This document shows positions 16,419 to 24,872 of a stretch of DNA of 64,000 nucleotides, one piece after another; the first letter of the stretch is position 1; each line of letters begins with the position of its first letter. Position numbers and translations under genes: made by a program. Source of the stretch: Amycolatopsis sp. NBC_01480 (GTDB lineage: Bacteria; Actinomycetota; Actinomycetes; Mycobacteriales; Pseudonocardiaceae); assembly GCF_036227205.1 (NCBI RefSeq), contig NZ_CP109442.1, positions 248,001 to 312,000 of the forward strand. The letters run 5' to 3'. The notes under the pieces were generated by a model. The model was not told the DNA's origin. It saw only the letters and a list, made by a program, of their open reading frames with translations, and searched no databases.

Positions 16419-16452
16419 GAACGGCCCTCCCCCAACCAGGGAAGGGCCGTTC
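16419..16452 (-). terminator. Transcription terminator hairpin of glyS
   Basis: GAACGGCCCT (16419-16428) pairs perfectly with AGGGCCGTTC (16443-16452), with further inner G-C pairs and a short loop. It lies 13 bases after the glyS stop codon. There is no U-run, which is common for actinobacterial hairpin terminators. It insulates glyS from the immunity island. Confidence 0.7.
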
Positions 16453-16464
16453 GAGAAGAAGCGT

Positions 16465-17853
16465 TCAGCAGCCGATCAGCCGCGCGCCCAGGTAGGACTC
16501 CACCTGGTCGATCGCGATGCGTTCCTGCTTCATGCTGTCGCGTTCGCGGATGGTGACTGCGTTGTCTTCGAGGGTGTCGAAGTCCACGGTGACGCAGTAC
16601 GGGGTGCCGATTTCGTCCTGGCGGCGGTAGCGGCGGCCGATGGCCTGGGCGTCGTCGAAGTCGACGTTCCAGTGCTTGCGCAAGGTGGCCGCGAGGTCGC
16701 GGGCCTTGGGCGAGAGGTCGGCGTTGCGCGAGAGCGGCAGGACGGCCGCCTTGTACGGCGCGAGGCGCGGGTCCAGGTGCAGGACCGTTCGCTTGTCCAT
16801 GCCGCCCTTGGCGTTCGGGACCTCTTCTTCCTCGTACGCGTCGACGAGGAACGCCATCATCGAACGGCCCACGCCCGCCGCCGGCTCGATCACGAACGGG
16901 CGGTAGCGCTGGCCCGAAGCCTGGTCGAAGAACGACAGGTCCACGCCCGAGTGGTTCGAGTGCGTGGTCAGGTCGAAGTCGGTGCGGTTGGCGATGCCTT
17001 CCAGCTCGCCCCACTCCTGGCCCGCGTTGAACGCGAAGCGGTACTCGATGTCGACGGTGCGCTTCGCGTAGTGCGAGAGCTTTTCCTTCGGGTGCTCGAA
17101 ATGGCGCAGGTTCTCGGCCTTGATGCCGAGGTCCTTGTACCACTCGGTGCGCGTGTCGATCCAGTACTGGTGCCAGGTCTCGTCCTCGCCCGGCTCGACG
17201 AAGAACTCCATCTCCATCTGCTCGAACTCACGCGTGCGGAAGATGAAGTTGCCCGGCGTGATCTCGTTGCGGAAGGACTTGCCGACCTGGCCGATGCCGA
17301 ACGGCGGCTTCTTGCGCGAGGCCTGCTGCACGTTGTTGAAGTTCACGAAGATGCCCTGCGCCGTCTCCGGGCGGAGATAGGCCAGGCCCTCCTCGGACTC
17401 GACCGGGCCGAGGTAGGTCTTCAGCATCATGTTGAAGTCGCGCGGCTCGGTGTACTTGCCGCGGGTGCCGCAGTTCGGGCACGGCACGTCGGACAGGTCG
17501 TCCTCCGAGGTCTCCTTGCCGGTGCGCTCCGAGTACTCCTCGGCGAGCTGGTCGGCACGGAACCGCTTGTGGCACGAAAGGCACTCGATCAGCGGGTCGG
17601 TGAACACGTTCACGTGACCGGAGGCGACCCAGACCTGGCGCGGCAGGATGACCGACGAGTCGAGGCCGACCACGTCCTCGCGGCCCTGCACCATGGTCTT
17701 CCACCACTGGCGCTTGATGTTGTCCTTCAGCTCCACGCCGAGCGGCCCGTAGTCCCACGCCGACCTGGTGCCGCCGTAGATCTCCCCCGACGGGAAGACG
17801 AAGCCACGGCGCTTGCACAGACTGACGACGGTTTCGATGGTGTTGGCGGGCAC
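16465..17853 (-). CDS. glyS: Glycyl-tRNA synthetase
   Basis: Class II aminoacyl-tRNA synthetase of the homodimeric eukaryote/archaeal-like type, about 462 residues, which charges tRNA-Gly. Class II motif 2 is seen at [23 protein letters not shown] (core FRNEI) and motif 3 at [10 protein letters not shown]. Two CxxC pairs (CLSCHKRF and CPNCGTRG) form a zinc site. GTG at 17853 gives (M)[20 protein letters not shown], the usual N-terminus, with GGAG upstream. Longer starts at 17871 and 17943 lack ribosome-binding sites. Next to smtB-zur as in mycobacteria. It ends in a hairpin terminator. Confidence 0.97.
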   Translation of the reverse strand: MPANTIETVVSLCKRRGFVFPSGEIYGGTRSAWDYGPLGVELKDNIKRQWWKTMVQGREDVVGLDSSVILPRQVWVASGHVNVFTDPLIECLSCHKRFRADQLAEEYSERTGKETSEDDLSDVPCPNCGTRGKYTEPRDFNMMLKTYLGPVESEEGLAYLRPETAQGIFVNFNNVQQASRKKPPFGIGQVGKSFRNEITPGNFIFRTREFEQMEMEFFVEPGEDETWHQYWIDTRTEWYKDLGIKAENLRHFEHPKEKLSHYAKRTVDIEYRFAFNAGQEWGELEGIANRTDFDLTTHSNHSGVDLSFFDQASGQRYRPFVIEPAAGVGRSMMAFLVDAYEEEEVPNAKGGMDKRTVLHLDPRLAPYKAAVLPLSRNADLSPKARDLAATLRKHWNVDFDDAQAIGRRYRRQDEIGTPYCVTVDFDTLEDNAVTIRERDSMKQERIAIDQVESYLGARLIGC

Positions 17854-17890
17854 TCCACGCTCCGGACGCATGCGGGGACGGTTATCGGAC

Positions 17891-17951
17891 CTAGTGTCGC
17901 GTGATCCTGTTCGTCTTGCGCTTGCCAGGAAACAGGAACACACAACACTAG
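17891..17951. repeat. Symmetric two-stem inverted repeat in front of glyS
   Basis: CTAGTGT (17891-17897) pairs with ACACTAG (17945-17951), and TCCTGTT (17905-17911) pairs with AACAGGA (17931-17937). The two stems are separated by exactly seven bases on each side, with a 19-base centre. It lies 38 bases upstream of the glyS start and would fold in the glyS leader RNA. It may be a terminator for the sortase gene, a leader element or an operator. Confidence 0.5.
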
Positions 17952-18006
17952 AACGTCCAGCCTATCCGGCCGCCCCCGCGGCACCTCCGGCGGAGGTCAG
18001 GAGGGC

Positions 18007-18645
18007 TCAGGGCCGGGTCACTAGCTCGGCCGTGGCGACGCGGTTGTCGTCGTAGCCCTCGGTGCCGCCGACGTAGTCGCCGCCGCAGGTGACGAGCACC
18101 AGCCGGTGCGGGCCGTCGGGGGAAAACAGCTTCTCCGACTCCGCGGCGAGGCCCGACTTGTGGATCGTGCGCACGTCGTCGACCCGGTAGCCCCACTGCG
18201 CGCCCGCGGTGTCCGTGACGGTCACGACCTGGCCCGCCTTCACCTGCCACAGCTGGTTGAACGGGCCGGTCTTGCCCTTCCAGTTGACGTGCCCGGAGAA
18301 CAGCGTGACGCCCTTGTCCGCGCCGAGCCCGGAGCCCCACCACGCGGCCTCGTCGAGGCTCTGCGGGATGACCAGCGCCCCGTCGGCGCCGACGTCCTCG
18401 GCCACCAGCTTCGCGCTGCCGCCGGCGGGCAGGCGGACCGTGCCGGGGGTCTTGCCGGGATCGGCCTGGGGCTGCTGCCCGCCCTGGGCGGCGGGCGCTT
18501 GCTGCGACGTCGCCGACGGCGCCGGGCCGGCGACCTGGTCGGCCTGCCCGCACCCGGTGGCCAGCGCAGCCACCACCGCGGCCCCGATGGCCAGCCGCAC
18601 CCACCGCCGCGAGCCCGTCACGGCCTGTTCCTGTGTCCCCTGCAT
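18007..18645 (-). CDS. Class F sortase, predicted lipoprotein
   Basis: The 212-residue protein begins with a lipoprotein signal peptide (RRWVRLAIGAAVVAAL, lipobox LATGC with C32). A Pro/Gln-rich spacer follows, then a class F sortase domain. The catalytic His119 (FSGHVNW), Arg181 and Cys187 (RLVLVTCGGDY) are all present. Sortases are transpeptidases that attach proteins to the cell surface, although class F substrates are poorly defined. It is one of two tandem paralogues, with a membrane-anchored secreted protein upstream. Lipid anchoring rather than a transmembrane helix is unusual for a sortase. Confidence 0.88.
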   Translation of the reverse strand: MQGTQEQAVTGSRRWVRLAIGAAVVAALATGCGQADQVAGPAPSATSQQAPAAQGGQQPQADPGKTPGTVRLPAGGSAKLVAEDVGADGALVIPQSLDEAAWWGSGLGADKGVTLFSGHVNWKGKTGPFNQLWQVKAGQVVTVTDTAGAQWGYRVDDVRTIHKSGLAAESEKLFSPDGPHRLVLVTCGGDYVGGTEGYDDNRVATAELVTRP

Positions 18646-18728
18646 CGTGCTCCCTGGTTCGGCGTGTACTCGCCGGGAGACATGCCGCGGGAGACGCGGC
18701 GGGTTGCACCGAGCTTGACGGCCGGGTG

Positions 18729-19367
18729 TCAGTCCGGGCGCGAGACCAGGTTCGCTGTCACGATCCGGTTCTCGTCGTAGCCCTCGCTGCCGCCGACGTA
18801 GTCCCCGCCGCAGGTGACGAGCACCAAGCGGTGCGGGCCACTCTGCGCGAACCACTGCGGGGCCTGCGCGGGCAGCTGCCCCTTCCCGACGGTCACGGCG
18901 CCGGTCACGCGGTAGAGCCACCGGCCGCCGGCGGAGTCGACGATGCTCACGTTGTCCCCGGTGCGGATCCGCCAGAGGACGTCGAACGGCCCTTTCGTGC
19001 CGGCCCAGTTGACGTGGCCGGACAGCACGGCAGCGCCTTGTTCGGCGCCGAGCCGGGCGCCCCACCACGCGGCGTCGCCGAGCCCGCGCGGGATCGGCAG
19101 CACGCCGTCACGGGTCACCTCGGTGCGCACCAGCCGCGCCTCGGAACCGTCCGGCAGCTGGACGGTTCCGGGCCGCTGCTGCCCCACCGGGGAGTTGTCG
19201 GCGGGCAGCACGGCGGGCGCGCCGTCCTCGCCGGGCAGCGAGCCGGGCGGGGGCTCGGCGGCCGCCGCTACCGGCGCCGGCGCGGGGGCCCACGTCAGCA
19301 CCACCACGCCCGCGGCCAGCGCGAGCACGGCGACCACCGAGCACAGCACGGTGAGCGCGCGGCGCAC
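18729..19367 (-). CDS. Class F sortase, transmembrane-anchored
   Basis: A second 212-residue class F sortase, with an N-terminal helix (residues 4-28) as uncleaved signal anchor and a Pro/Ala-rich spacer. Catalytic residues are His118 (LSGHVNW), Arg180 and Cys186 (LVTCGGDYVGG). It begins three bases after the stop of the upstream secreted protein gene, so they form one operon. The domain is closely similar to that of the neighbouring lipoprotein sortase, pointing to tandem duplication followed by a change of anchoring. Confidence 0.88.
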   Translation of the reverse strand: MRRALTVLCSVVAVLALAAGVVVLTWAPAPAPVAAAAEPPPGSLPGEDGAPAVLPADNSPVGQQRPGTVQLPDGSEARLVRTEVTRDGVLPIPRGLGDAAWWGARLGAEQGAAVLSGHVNWAGTKGPFDVLWRIRTGDNVSIVDSAGGRWLYRVTGAVTVGKGQLPAQAPQWFAQSGPHRLVLVTCGGDYVGGSEGYDENRIVTANLVSRPD

Positions 19368-19369
19368 GG

Positions 19370-20467
19370 CTACTCGCCGCGGGAGCGGGCCACGCGACGC
19401 CGGCCCAGCCAGATCGCCAGCGCGCCGAACACGAGGCCGCCACCCAGCAGGCCGACGCCGATCGGCACCCGCAGGTCACTCTGCGGCGCCGCCGCGGCAG
19501 CGCCGAGGTAGCCGGCCGGTACCTCGGTCGGCACGGACGGTTGGTTCACGGTCGCCCCGCCGCTGGTGCTGCCCGACGCCAGCGCGACGAAGTTCTTCGG
19601 GATCGAGCAGCTGACGCCGCCCAGCACCATGGTCGTGTGCACGTCCTGCAGCTGGACGTTGGCCGCGTCGTGCACGTGCGTGGTCACGTCGACCCGCCAG
19701 CCGGCCACCGCCGTGACGTCGCCGCCGCGCCAGCCGTCCTGCTTGATCAGCTGGTCGAAGGTCGACACGCGCGAGACCTCGATGTCGGACAGCGTGGTGT
19801 CGTGGCTGGCCTGCGGGACAGCGCCGGGCGCGCCCAGGTGGAGGTTGCTCATGCGCAGCGTGGCGGAACCCGCGGGCATGGCGACCTGGCTCAGCGAGTT
19901 GTCCTCGCCGCGGACCCACAGCCGCGTGACGGTCGTCGTGCTGCTGAGCTTCTTCGGCGCGGTGCAGTCGACGGCACTGCGCGCGCCCTCGAGCACCAGC
20001 ACGGTCTTGTCGACCGGACTGCCGCCGCTACGGGCGTTGTCACGCAGCGCGTAGTTGGTCTCGGCGACGGCCGTCGGCACGTCAGTGGCCTGCAGCGCCG
20101 CGACGACGTTGTGGCTGCGGCTGGCGATGCCGGACGGGTACGGGCTCTGCCCCGCGTTGTAAGGGCCCAGGTCGATCTCGTAATTGGGGCCGAGGGTGGT
20201 GCGCTCGCCGTCGTTCTTCGGCACGGACACGCGGTCGGCGCCGAGCTTCGACTCGCCGGGGGTCAGTGGTGAGCGCTGGGTCTCGGTGATCAGCGCGCCA
20301 CCGTGCTGCGCGTCCGGCCCGAGCCGCACCGAAGCGATGTTGGCGAACGACACCGGGCCGGTTTTCTCGTCCACCCCTTGCGCGGTCTGGGCCGAAGCCG
20401 CGGCAGGCGCGAGCACCGGCAGCGCCAAACAGGCCGCCACCGCCGTCTTGGTCACGAAACGAGTCAT
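19370..20467 (-). CDS. Secreted, C-terminally membrane-anchored surface protein
   Basis: A 365-residue protein with a cleavable signal peptide (ending about ASA-Q at residue 26), a large extracytoplasmic part and one C-terminal helix (IGVGLLGGGLVFGALAIWL) followed by RRRVARSRGE. This is the layout of a sortase-type anchor, but no LPxTG is seen; VPTEVPAGYLG precedes the helix. Two Cys (VDCTAPKK and VSCSIPKN) may form a disulfide. Downstream sortase genes follow after 3 bp. Function unknown; it is probably the substrate or partner of those sortases. Confidence 0.75.
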   Translation of the reverse strand: MTRFVTKTAVAACLALPVLAPAAASAQTAQGVDEKTGPVSFANIASVRLGPDAQHGGALITETQRSPLTPGESKLGADRVSVPKNDGERTTLGPNYEIDLGPYNAGQSPYPSGIASRSHNVVAALQATDVPTAVAETNYALRDNARSGGSPVDKTVLVLEGARSAVDCTAPKKLSSTTTVTRLWVRGEDNSLSQVAMPAGSATLRMSNLHLGAPGAVPQASHDTTLSDIEVSRVSTFDQLIKQDGWRGGDVTAVAGWRVDVTTHVHDAANVQLQDVHTTMVLGGVSCSIPKNFVALASGSTSGGATVNQPSVPTEVPAGYLGAAAAAPQSDLRVPIGVGLLGGGLVFGALAIWLGRRRVARSRGE

Positions 20468-20760
20468 GCTCTCCCCACTGCCTCCGGCTCACCACACGCG
20501 GGTCGTCAGCGTACGAGAAGCGACGAAACGCCCCGCACAACCTTGCACCGTCGGAGACCAGTTGCGAAGACGCAGTCCCGGTCCCCCGTGTTTATCGTTC
20601 ACGAACTCACCCGGACGGGTGAGCCCGGCCGGCAGGACCGGTGACTGCACGCCGCCGCGCGGGGGAACACTACGATGGCGGTGACCGTTACCGGTAATGA
20701 CATCCGGCTTCGGAATCCGTCCCCGGGTTCCCGGGTGACGAGAAGTGACTGGAGGCAGCG
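20468..20760. promoter_or_regulatory. Divergent regulatory region between the surface-protein operon and smtB-zur; palindrome at 20688-20697
   Basis: The gap of about 290 bp must hold promoters for both directions. Its clearest feature is the perfect palindrome TTACCGGTAA at 20688-20697, within GTGACCGTTACCGGTAATGAC, about 64 bp before the ArsR/SmtB start. This is a plausible operator for the SmtB or Zur protein encoded downstream, though it does not match the AT-rich Zur box of streptomycetes. No gene is seen here. Confidence 0.4.
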
Positions 20761-21144
20761 ATGGCCACGGCGACTTCGGGCGCTCTCTCGGCCGGCCCGA
20801 TCCCACCGGAGGCCGAGCCGCACTCGCCCGGACGCCCCGCCGCCGCCCCGCTCGGCGCGTCGGCCGGCATCCTCGCCGACGCCGGCGACCTGTTGCGCGC
20901 GCTGGCCGCGCCGGTCCGGATCGCGATCGTCCTGCAGCTGCAGGAGTCGGACCGGTGCGTGCACGAGCTGGTCGACGCCCTCGAGGTCGCGCAGCCGCTG
21001 ATCAGCCAGCACCTGCGCGTGCTGAAGACCGCGGGCGTGGTGGAGGGCGAGCGGCGCGGCCGTGAGGTCGTGTACCGCCTGGTGGACGACCACCTGGCCC
21101 ACATCGTCGTCGACGCGGTCGCCCACGTGCAGGAAGGAAAATGA
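20761..21144 (+). CDS. smtB: ArsR/SmtB family zinc-type metal sensor repressor
   Basis: A 127-residue winged-helix repressor with recognition helix VAQPLISQHLRVLKTAG. The helix alpha-5 metal site DxH-x10-H-xx-E is complete: D109, H111, H122 and E125. This is the zinc (Co/Ni) site of SmtB and CzrA. The first 35 residues are a flexible Pro/Ala-rich tail. It overlaps the zur start by 4 bp. The smtB-furB(zur) operon next to glyS is also found in M. tuberculosis, where SmtB represses the operon until zinc is high. Confidence 0.92.
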   Translation: MATATSGALSAGPIPPEAEPHSPGRPAAAPLGASAGILADAGDLLRALAAPVRIAIVLQLQESDRCVHELVDALEVAQPLISQHLRVLKTAGVVEGERRGREVVYRLVDDHLAHIVVDAVAHVQEGK

Positions 21145-21560
21145 CGATGACCTCGGCTCCGGCCCCGGTGCCCGGCCGCCGCTCGACCAAGCAGCGCACG
21201 GCGGTGGTGGATCTGCTCAACACCGTCGACGACTTCCGCTCGGCCCAGGAACTGCACGACGAGCTGCGCAAGCGCGGCGACGGCATCGGCCTGACCACCG
21301 TCTACCGCACCCTGCAGTCGCTCTCCGAGGCCGGCGAGATCGACGTGCTGCGCACCGATTCGGGCGAGGCCATCTACCGCCGCTGCTCCTCGCACCACCA
21401 CCATCACCTGGTCTGCCGCGTGTGCGGCCGCACGGTGGAGGTGGAGGGCCCCGCCGTGGAGCGCTGGGCCGAGAAGATCGCCTCGGAGAACGGGTTCTCC
21501 GAGATCAGCCACACGGTCGAGATCACCGGCACCTGCGCCGAGCACGGCGGCACCCGCTAG
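21141..21560 (+). CDS. zur: Zinc uptake regulator Zur (FurB), Fur family
   Basis: A 139-residue Fur-family repressor. The winged helix (TTVYRTLQSLSEAGEID) is followed by a His cluster at 85-89 (SSHHHHHL). The structural zinc site is Cys92/Cys95 (VCRVCGRT) and Cys132/His135. When zinc-loaded, Zur represses zinc import and alternative ribosomal protein genes. Co-transcription with smtB lets zinc set Zur level as well as activity. A 46-nt perfect inverted repeat 15 bases after the stop separates it from the convergent genes. Confidence 0.93.
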   Translation: MTMTSAPAPVPGRRSTKQRTAVVDLLNTVDDFRSAQELHDELRKRGDGIGLTTVYRTLQSLSEAGEIDVLRTDSGEAIYRRCSSHHHHHLVCRVCGRTVEVEGPAVERWAEKIASENGFSEISHTVEITGTCAEHGGTR

Positions 21561-21575
21561 ACCCAGCGCCCCAGG

Positions 21576-21621
21576 CTCGTGAGTGTTCATGACGGTTAGA
21601 ACCGTCATGAACACTCACGAG
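21576..21621. repeat. 46-nt perfect inverted repeat, family copy 1 (between convergent zur and TIGR03943 genes)
   Basis: Two 22-base arms with no mismatch flank a 2-base centre (AG). The arms begin CTCGTGAGTGTTC and end ATGACGGTT. It abuts the stop codon of the convergent gene at 21622. Its position between two converging 3' ends fits a bidirectional terminator. Two further copies are at 44417-44462 and 63351-63396. Confidence 0.9.
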
Positions 21622-22404
21622 TCAGTACTCGTACGGGTCCTTCGGCGCCGGGATCCGCTCGACGCTCGCCAGGGTCAGGTCCGGGGTGTAGCTGTTCGCC
21701 TCGCTCGCCGTATTGGGGACGACCTGGCCGGTGACCTGCAGCCAGGTGTCGCTCGCGAAGCGGTCGGCCTCGCCACCCTTCAGATGGACGGTGACGGGTG
21801 AGGCATCCGCGGCGCAGCAGCTGATCACCAGCCGCGCGAGCAGCGTCTGGCCGCCGGCGTGGACGACGAACCCGGTCATGGACACGGTGCGCCCGTTCAG
21901 CGTGCCGTTCGAGTCCCAGCCGGCCCGGCTGACCACCTCGTTCATCGCCATCGGCACCACCGCGCCCGCGGGCAGCGGCGGGAACGCGGCGGCGGACGTG
22001 CTGGCCGCGCTCTGCGGCACCCGGGCTTCCGTGCGCGTCACCGAATCCGCGCCCAGCGCGGGCGGGGCCACCAGGAACACCGCGAGCACCGGCACCACCA
22101 GCAGCCACGCGGACCGCACGGTGTGGCTGTGCCCGTGGCCGTCGTCGACGTGGGCGGCATGAGCGTGGCCGTCCTCGGCGCCGTGGTCCGGGCCCGCCGC
22201 GGCCGCCGCACGCGCCGTGGCGCGCGCCGACAGGACGTCGCTCACGATCGCGACGCCGCCGAGCACCAGCATCACCGCGCCGCCGAGGATGATCCACGGC
22301 TGCTGTGACGGCTTGACGTAACGCAGGTAGTCGCCGTTCAGCGCGATCTTCACCAGCGCGCCGCCGAGCAGGATGAGCAGCACGTTCTGCGTCTCGCGCC
22401 TCAT
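21622..22404 (-). CDS. TIGR03943 family putative permease subunit (DUF1980-like)
   Basis: A 260-residue membrane protein with two N-terminal helices, a His/Asp-rich cytoplasmic or loop segment near residues 71-94 (HGAEDGHAHAAHVDDGHGHS), a third helix and a C-terminal soluble domain with LVISCCAADA. Members pair with a COG0701 permease, as here, where it overlaps the permease stop by 4 bp. The metal-binding-looking loop and the convergent zur gene suggest a role in zinc or other metal handling. This is inference only. Confidence 0.82.
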   Translation of the reverse strand: MRRETQNVLLILLGGALVKIALNGDYLRYVKPSQQPWIILGGAVMLVLGGVAIVSDVLSARATARAAAAAGPDHGAEDGHAHAAHVDDGHGHSHTVRSAWLLVVPVLAVFLVAPPALGADSVTRTEARVPQSAASTSAAAFPPLPAGAVVPMAMNEVVSRAGWDSNGTLNGRTVSMTGFVVHAGGQTLLARLVISCCAADASPVTVHLKGGEADRFASDTWLQVTGQVVPNTASEANSYTPDLTLASVERIPAPKDPYEY

Positions 22405-23420
22405 CGTCCGCCGCCCAGCACCAGCAGCCCGGCGACGGTGCCGCAGGCGAGCGCCACGACAAACGTCACCGGCGCGAACCGCGTGGCGAACGAGCGGCCG
22501 AAAGTGCCTGCCTGCAAGGCGAACAGCTTCACGTCGATGGCCGGGCCGACCACCAGGAACACCAGCTTCGGCAGCATCGGCACGGCGGTCAGCGACGCCG
22601 CCACGAACGCGTCGGCCTCACTGCACAGCGCGAGCACGACGGCCAGCACCGCCATCACGAGCACGCCGACCACAACCTGGTCCGACAGCACGCCGAACCA
22701 CTTCTGCGGCACCAGCACGTTCAGCGTCGAGGAGATCAGCGCGCCCAGGACCAGGAAACCGCCGGCCTCCACCAGATCCGTGCGCGCGGTCTCCGCGAAA
22801 ACCTTCCAGCGCTGCCCCGGCTCGACGTCCGGCAGCCGCCGCAGCGCGCGCTCGGTGATCCACGAAAGCTTGCCCCAGCGGGCCCAGATCCAGCCCATCA
22901 CCATCGCGGTGGCGAGCGAGCCGGCGAAGCGCGCCAGCACCATTTCCGGCCGCCCGGGGAACGCGACGGCCGTGGCCACCAGCACCACCGGGTTCACCGC
23001 GGGCGCGGCCAGCAGGAAGGTCAACGCGGCCGCGGGCGCGACGCCCTGGCCGATCAGCCGCCGCGCGACCGGCACCGAAGCGCACTCGCAGCCGGGCAGC
23101 GCGACCCCGGCGAGCCCGGCGACGCCGACCGCGGCGCCGGCCTTCTTCGGCAGCACCCGCTCCAGCACCCGCGCCGGCACGAACGCCGCGATCGCGCCGC
23201 TGATCAGGACTCCGAGCACCAGGAACGGCAGCGCCTGCACGCACACGGCGACGAACACCGTGGAGCCGGTGCGCAGCGCGGGCACGTTGAACACGTCCTG
23301 CAGCCAGCTCTGGGCGAGGATGGCCACGAGCAGCACGGCGCACAGGATCTCGATGGAGCTGATCCGGAACCGGCGGGCGCGCCGAGCCGGCTCGGTCGCG
23401 GTGCTGGGAAGGGTTTCCAC
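22401..23420 (-). CDS. COG0701-type permease (PF03773-like)
   Basis: The 339-residue protein has about eight to nine membrane helices. The family motif PxCECASVPVARRLIGQGV (GCECASVP core) and a second repeat near CSEADAFVAASL are both visible. Members include the arsenic exporter ArsP and uncharacterised zinc-linked permeases. It forms an operon with the TIGR03943 partner. GTG at 23420 is the start used; no strong ribosome-binding site was seen. I found no clear Zur box in front of it. Confidence 0.85.
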   Translation of the reverse strand: METLPSTATEPARRARRFRISSIEILCAVLLVAILAQSWLQDVFNVPALRTGSTVFVAVCVQALPFLVLGVLISGAIAAFVPARVLERVLPKKAGAAVGVAGLAGVALPGCECASVPVARRLIGQGVAPAAALTFLLAAPAVNPVVLVATAVAFPGRPEMVLARFAGSLATAMVMGWIWARWGKLSWITERALRRLPDVEPGQRWKVFAETARTDLVEAGGFLVLGALISSTLNVLVPQKWFGVLSDQVVVGVLVMAVLAVVLALCSEADAFVAASLTAVPMLPKLVFLVVGPAIDVKLFALQAGTFGRSFATRFAPVTFVVALACGTVAGLLVLGGGR

Positions 23421-23502
23421 GAGGCCCGATGATGCCAGTGCGTACCGACAAGATCACAGCCGCACACGGGGTGAACGGCCCCCTCACGACCGTTTTAGCG
23501 GT

Positions 23503-23538
23503 TTTCCGCCACGGAACACCGGTTCCGCAGGCGGCAAA
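23503..23538 (-). terminator. Terminator hairpin after the YbjN gene
   Basis: On the minus strand, TTTGCCGCC ... GGCGGAAA encloses an inner GGAAC-CGGT-GTTCC stem. It starts 17 bases past the YbjN stop codon and closes the recO-uppS-YbjN transcription unit before the permease gene. Confidence 0.6.
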
Positions 23539-23554
23539 CCGAGCGAATCCGGAC

Positions 23555-23983
23555 TCAGCCCTCGCTGTTCGAGAGCCCCGGCAGCTCCGCCCGCAGCTGC
23601 GACGCCGTCGACACCACGAGCATCAGCAGCGTGCCCAGCGGTGAGGGCTCCATGCCCTCGGCCGGGAACGCGTATCGCAGCGTCACGTCGAGCCCGTTGT
23701 CCGTGTGGCCGACGCCGAGCGTGCCGAACAGGCCCTGGCCCGCCCGCTCCGCGATCGCGACGGCGAGCGCCGGGTCCTCGGGCAGGTCCCAGGCCACCAC
23801 GCAGGTCAGGCTGAGCACCGTGAGCCCTTCGGCGAGCCGCGTCGCCTGGATGACACACGGCACGTCGGCGTGGGAGAAGGTGATCGCGCCGTCGTCGTCC
23901 ACGTGCACTTCGATGTACCGCTCGAGCGCCTCGCGGGCGCGGGTGAGCAGCTCACCGGTTTCGGCCGCTTCCGCGGTACTCAT
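23555..23983 (-). CDS. YbjN domain-containing protein
   Basis: A 142-residue acidic protein of the YbjN fold, related to type III chaperone-like domains. Visible features are the strands [32 protein letters not shown] and [15 protein letters not shown]. The biochemical role is not established. ATG at 23983 overlaps the uppS stop by 4 bp, so it is translated with uppS. M. tuberculosis has a conserved hypothetical gene in a comparable place. Confidence 0.8.
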   Translation of the reverse strand: MSTAEAAETGELLTRAREALERYIEVHVDDDGAITFSHADVPCVIQATRLAEGLTVLSLTCVVAWDLPEDPALAVAIAERAGQGLFGTLGVGHTDNGLDVTLRYAFPAEGMEPSPLGTLLMLVVSTASQLRAELPGLSNSEG

Positions 23984-24831
23984 GACGCCTCGCCTTCGGC
24001 GGCCCCGGCCGCCTGCTTCGCCTGTTCCGCCTGGTCGACGGCCGCGCCGAACCGGCGGTCGCGCTTCGCGAACTCCAGGCACGCGCGCCACAGGTGGGTC
24101 CGGTCGAAGTCCGGGAACAGGGTGTCTTGGTAGACCATCTCGGCGTACGCGGACTGCCACAGCAGGAAGTTCGACGTCCGCTGCTCGCCCGAGGGCCGCA
24201 GGAACAGGTCGACGTCCGGCATTTCCGGCTGGTACAGGTACTTCCCGATGGTGCGCTCGTCGATCTTGTCCGGGTTGAGCTTGCCCGTGGCCACGTCCTG
24301 GCCGATCCGGCGCATGGCGTCGCCCAGCTCGGCGCGGCCGCCGTAGTTGACGCACATGGTCATGTTGAGCGCCGTGTTGTTCTTGGTCTTCTCCTCGGCG
24401 ACCTGGAGTTCCTTGATCACGCTCGCCCACAGCTTGGGCCGCCGCCCGGCCCAGCGGATGCGCACGCCGATCGAGCCGAGGTAGTCCACCTGGCGGCGGA
24501 TGGTGTCGCGGTTGAAGCCCATCAGGAACCGCACCTCTTCGGGGCTGCGCTTCCAGTTCTCCGTGGAGAACGCGTACACCGAGAGCCACTTGACGCCGAT
24601 TTCGACCGCGCCGCTGGCCACGTCGATCATCACGGCCTCGCCGCGCTTGTGCCCCTCGATCCGGGGCAGGCCGCGCTGGTTGGCCCAGCGGCCGTTGCCG
24701 TCCATCACCAGCGCCACGTGTTTCGGGACCAGATCGCGTGGGATCTCCGGGGGCCTGGCCCCGGACGGGTGCGGCTCCGGCGCCCGCAGCTCGTAGCCCG
24801 ACGCCCGGCTCTCGCGTCCCCTGCGCAGCAC
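23980..24831 (-). CDS. uppS: Isoprenyl (cis-prenyl) diphosphate synthase UppS
   Basis: A cis-prenyltransferase that makes the C50/C55 lipid carrier used for peptidoglycan and arabinogalactan. The signature [20 protein letters not shown] carries the catalytic Asp. [23 protein letters not shown] and [20 protein letters not shown] are the other conserved blocks. GTG at 24831 is chosen because AGGGAGG lies seven bases upstream, giving 283 residues; longer frames have no support. Located between recO and the YbjN gene, as is usual in actinobacteria. Confidence 0.95.
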   Translation of the reverse strand: MLRRGRESRASGYELRAPEPHPSGARPPEIPRDLVPKHVALVMDGNGRWANQRGLPRIEGHKRGEAVMIDVASGAVEIGVKWLSVYAFSTENWKRSPEEVRFLMGFNRDTIRRQVDYLGSIGVRIRWAGRRPKLWASVIKELQVAEEKTKNNTALNMTMCVNYGGRAELGDAMRRIGQDVATGKLNPDKIDERTIGKYLYQPEMPDVDLFLRPSGEQRTSNFLLWQSAYAEMVYQDTLFPDFDRTHLWRACLEFAKRDRRFGAAVDQAEQAKQAAGAAEGEAS

Positions 24832-24872
24832 TTCGCGCCTCCCTGAAGAGTGAACTTCGTACCCGCAGGACC

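Noticed and set aside
16465..17943. Longer glyS start at 17943
   Set aside because: The added N-terminus would be translated through the double inverted repeat, has no ribosome-binding site and is unlike known GlyRS proteins.
17854..18006. T-box riboswitch in front of glyS
   Set aside because: No T-box sequence or stem I-like structure was seen, and the double inverted repeat lacks the conserved T-box bulge.
23421..23554. Zur box upstream of the permease gene
   Set aside because: Only the YbjN terminator and AT-poor sequence are seen; nothing matches a Zur-type palindrome.
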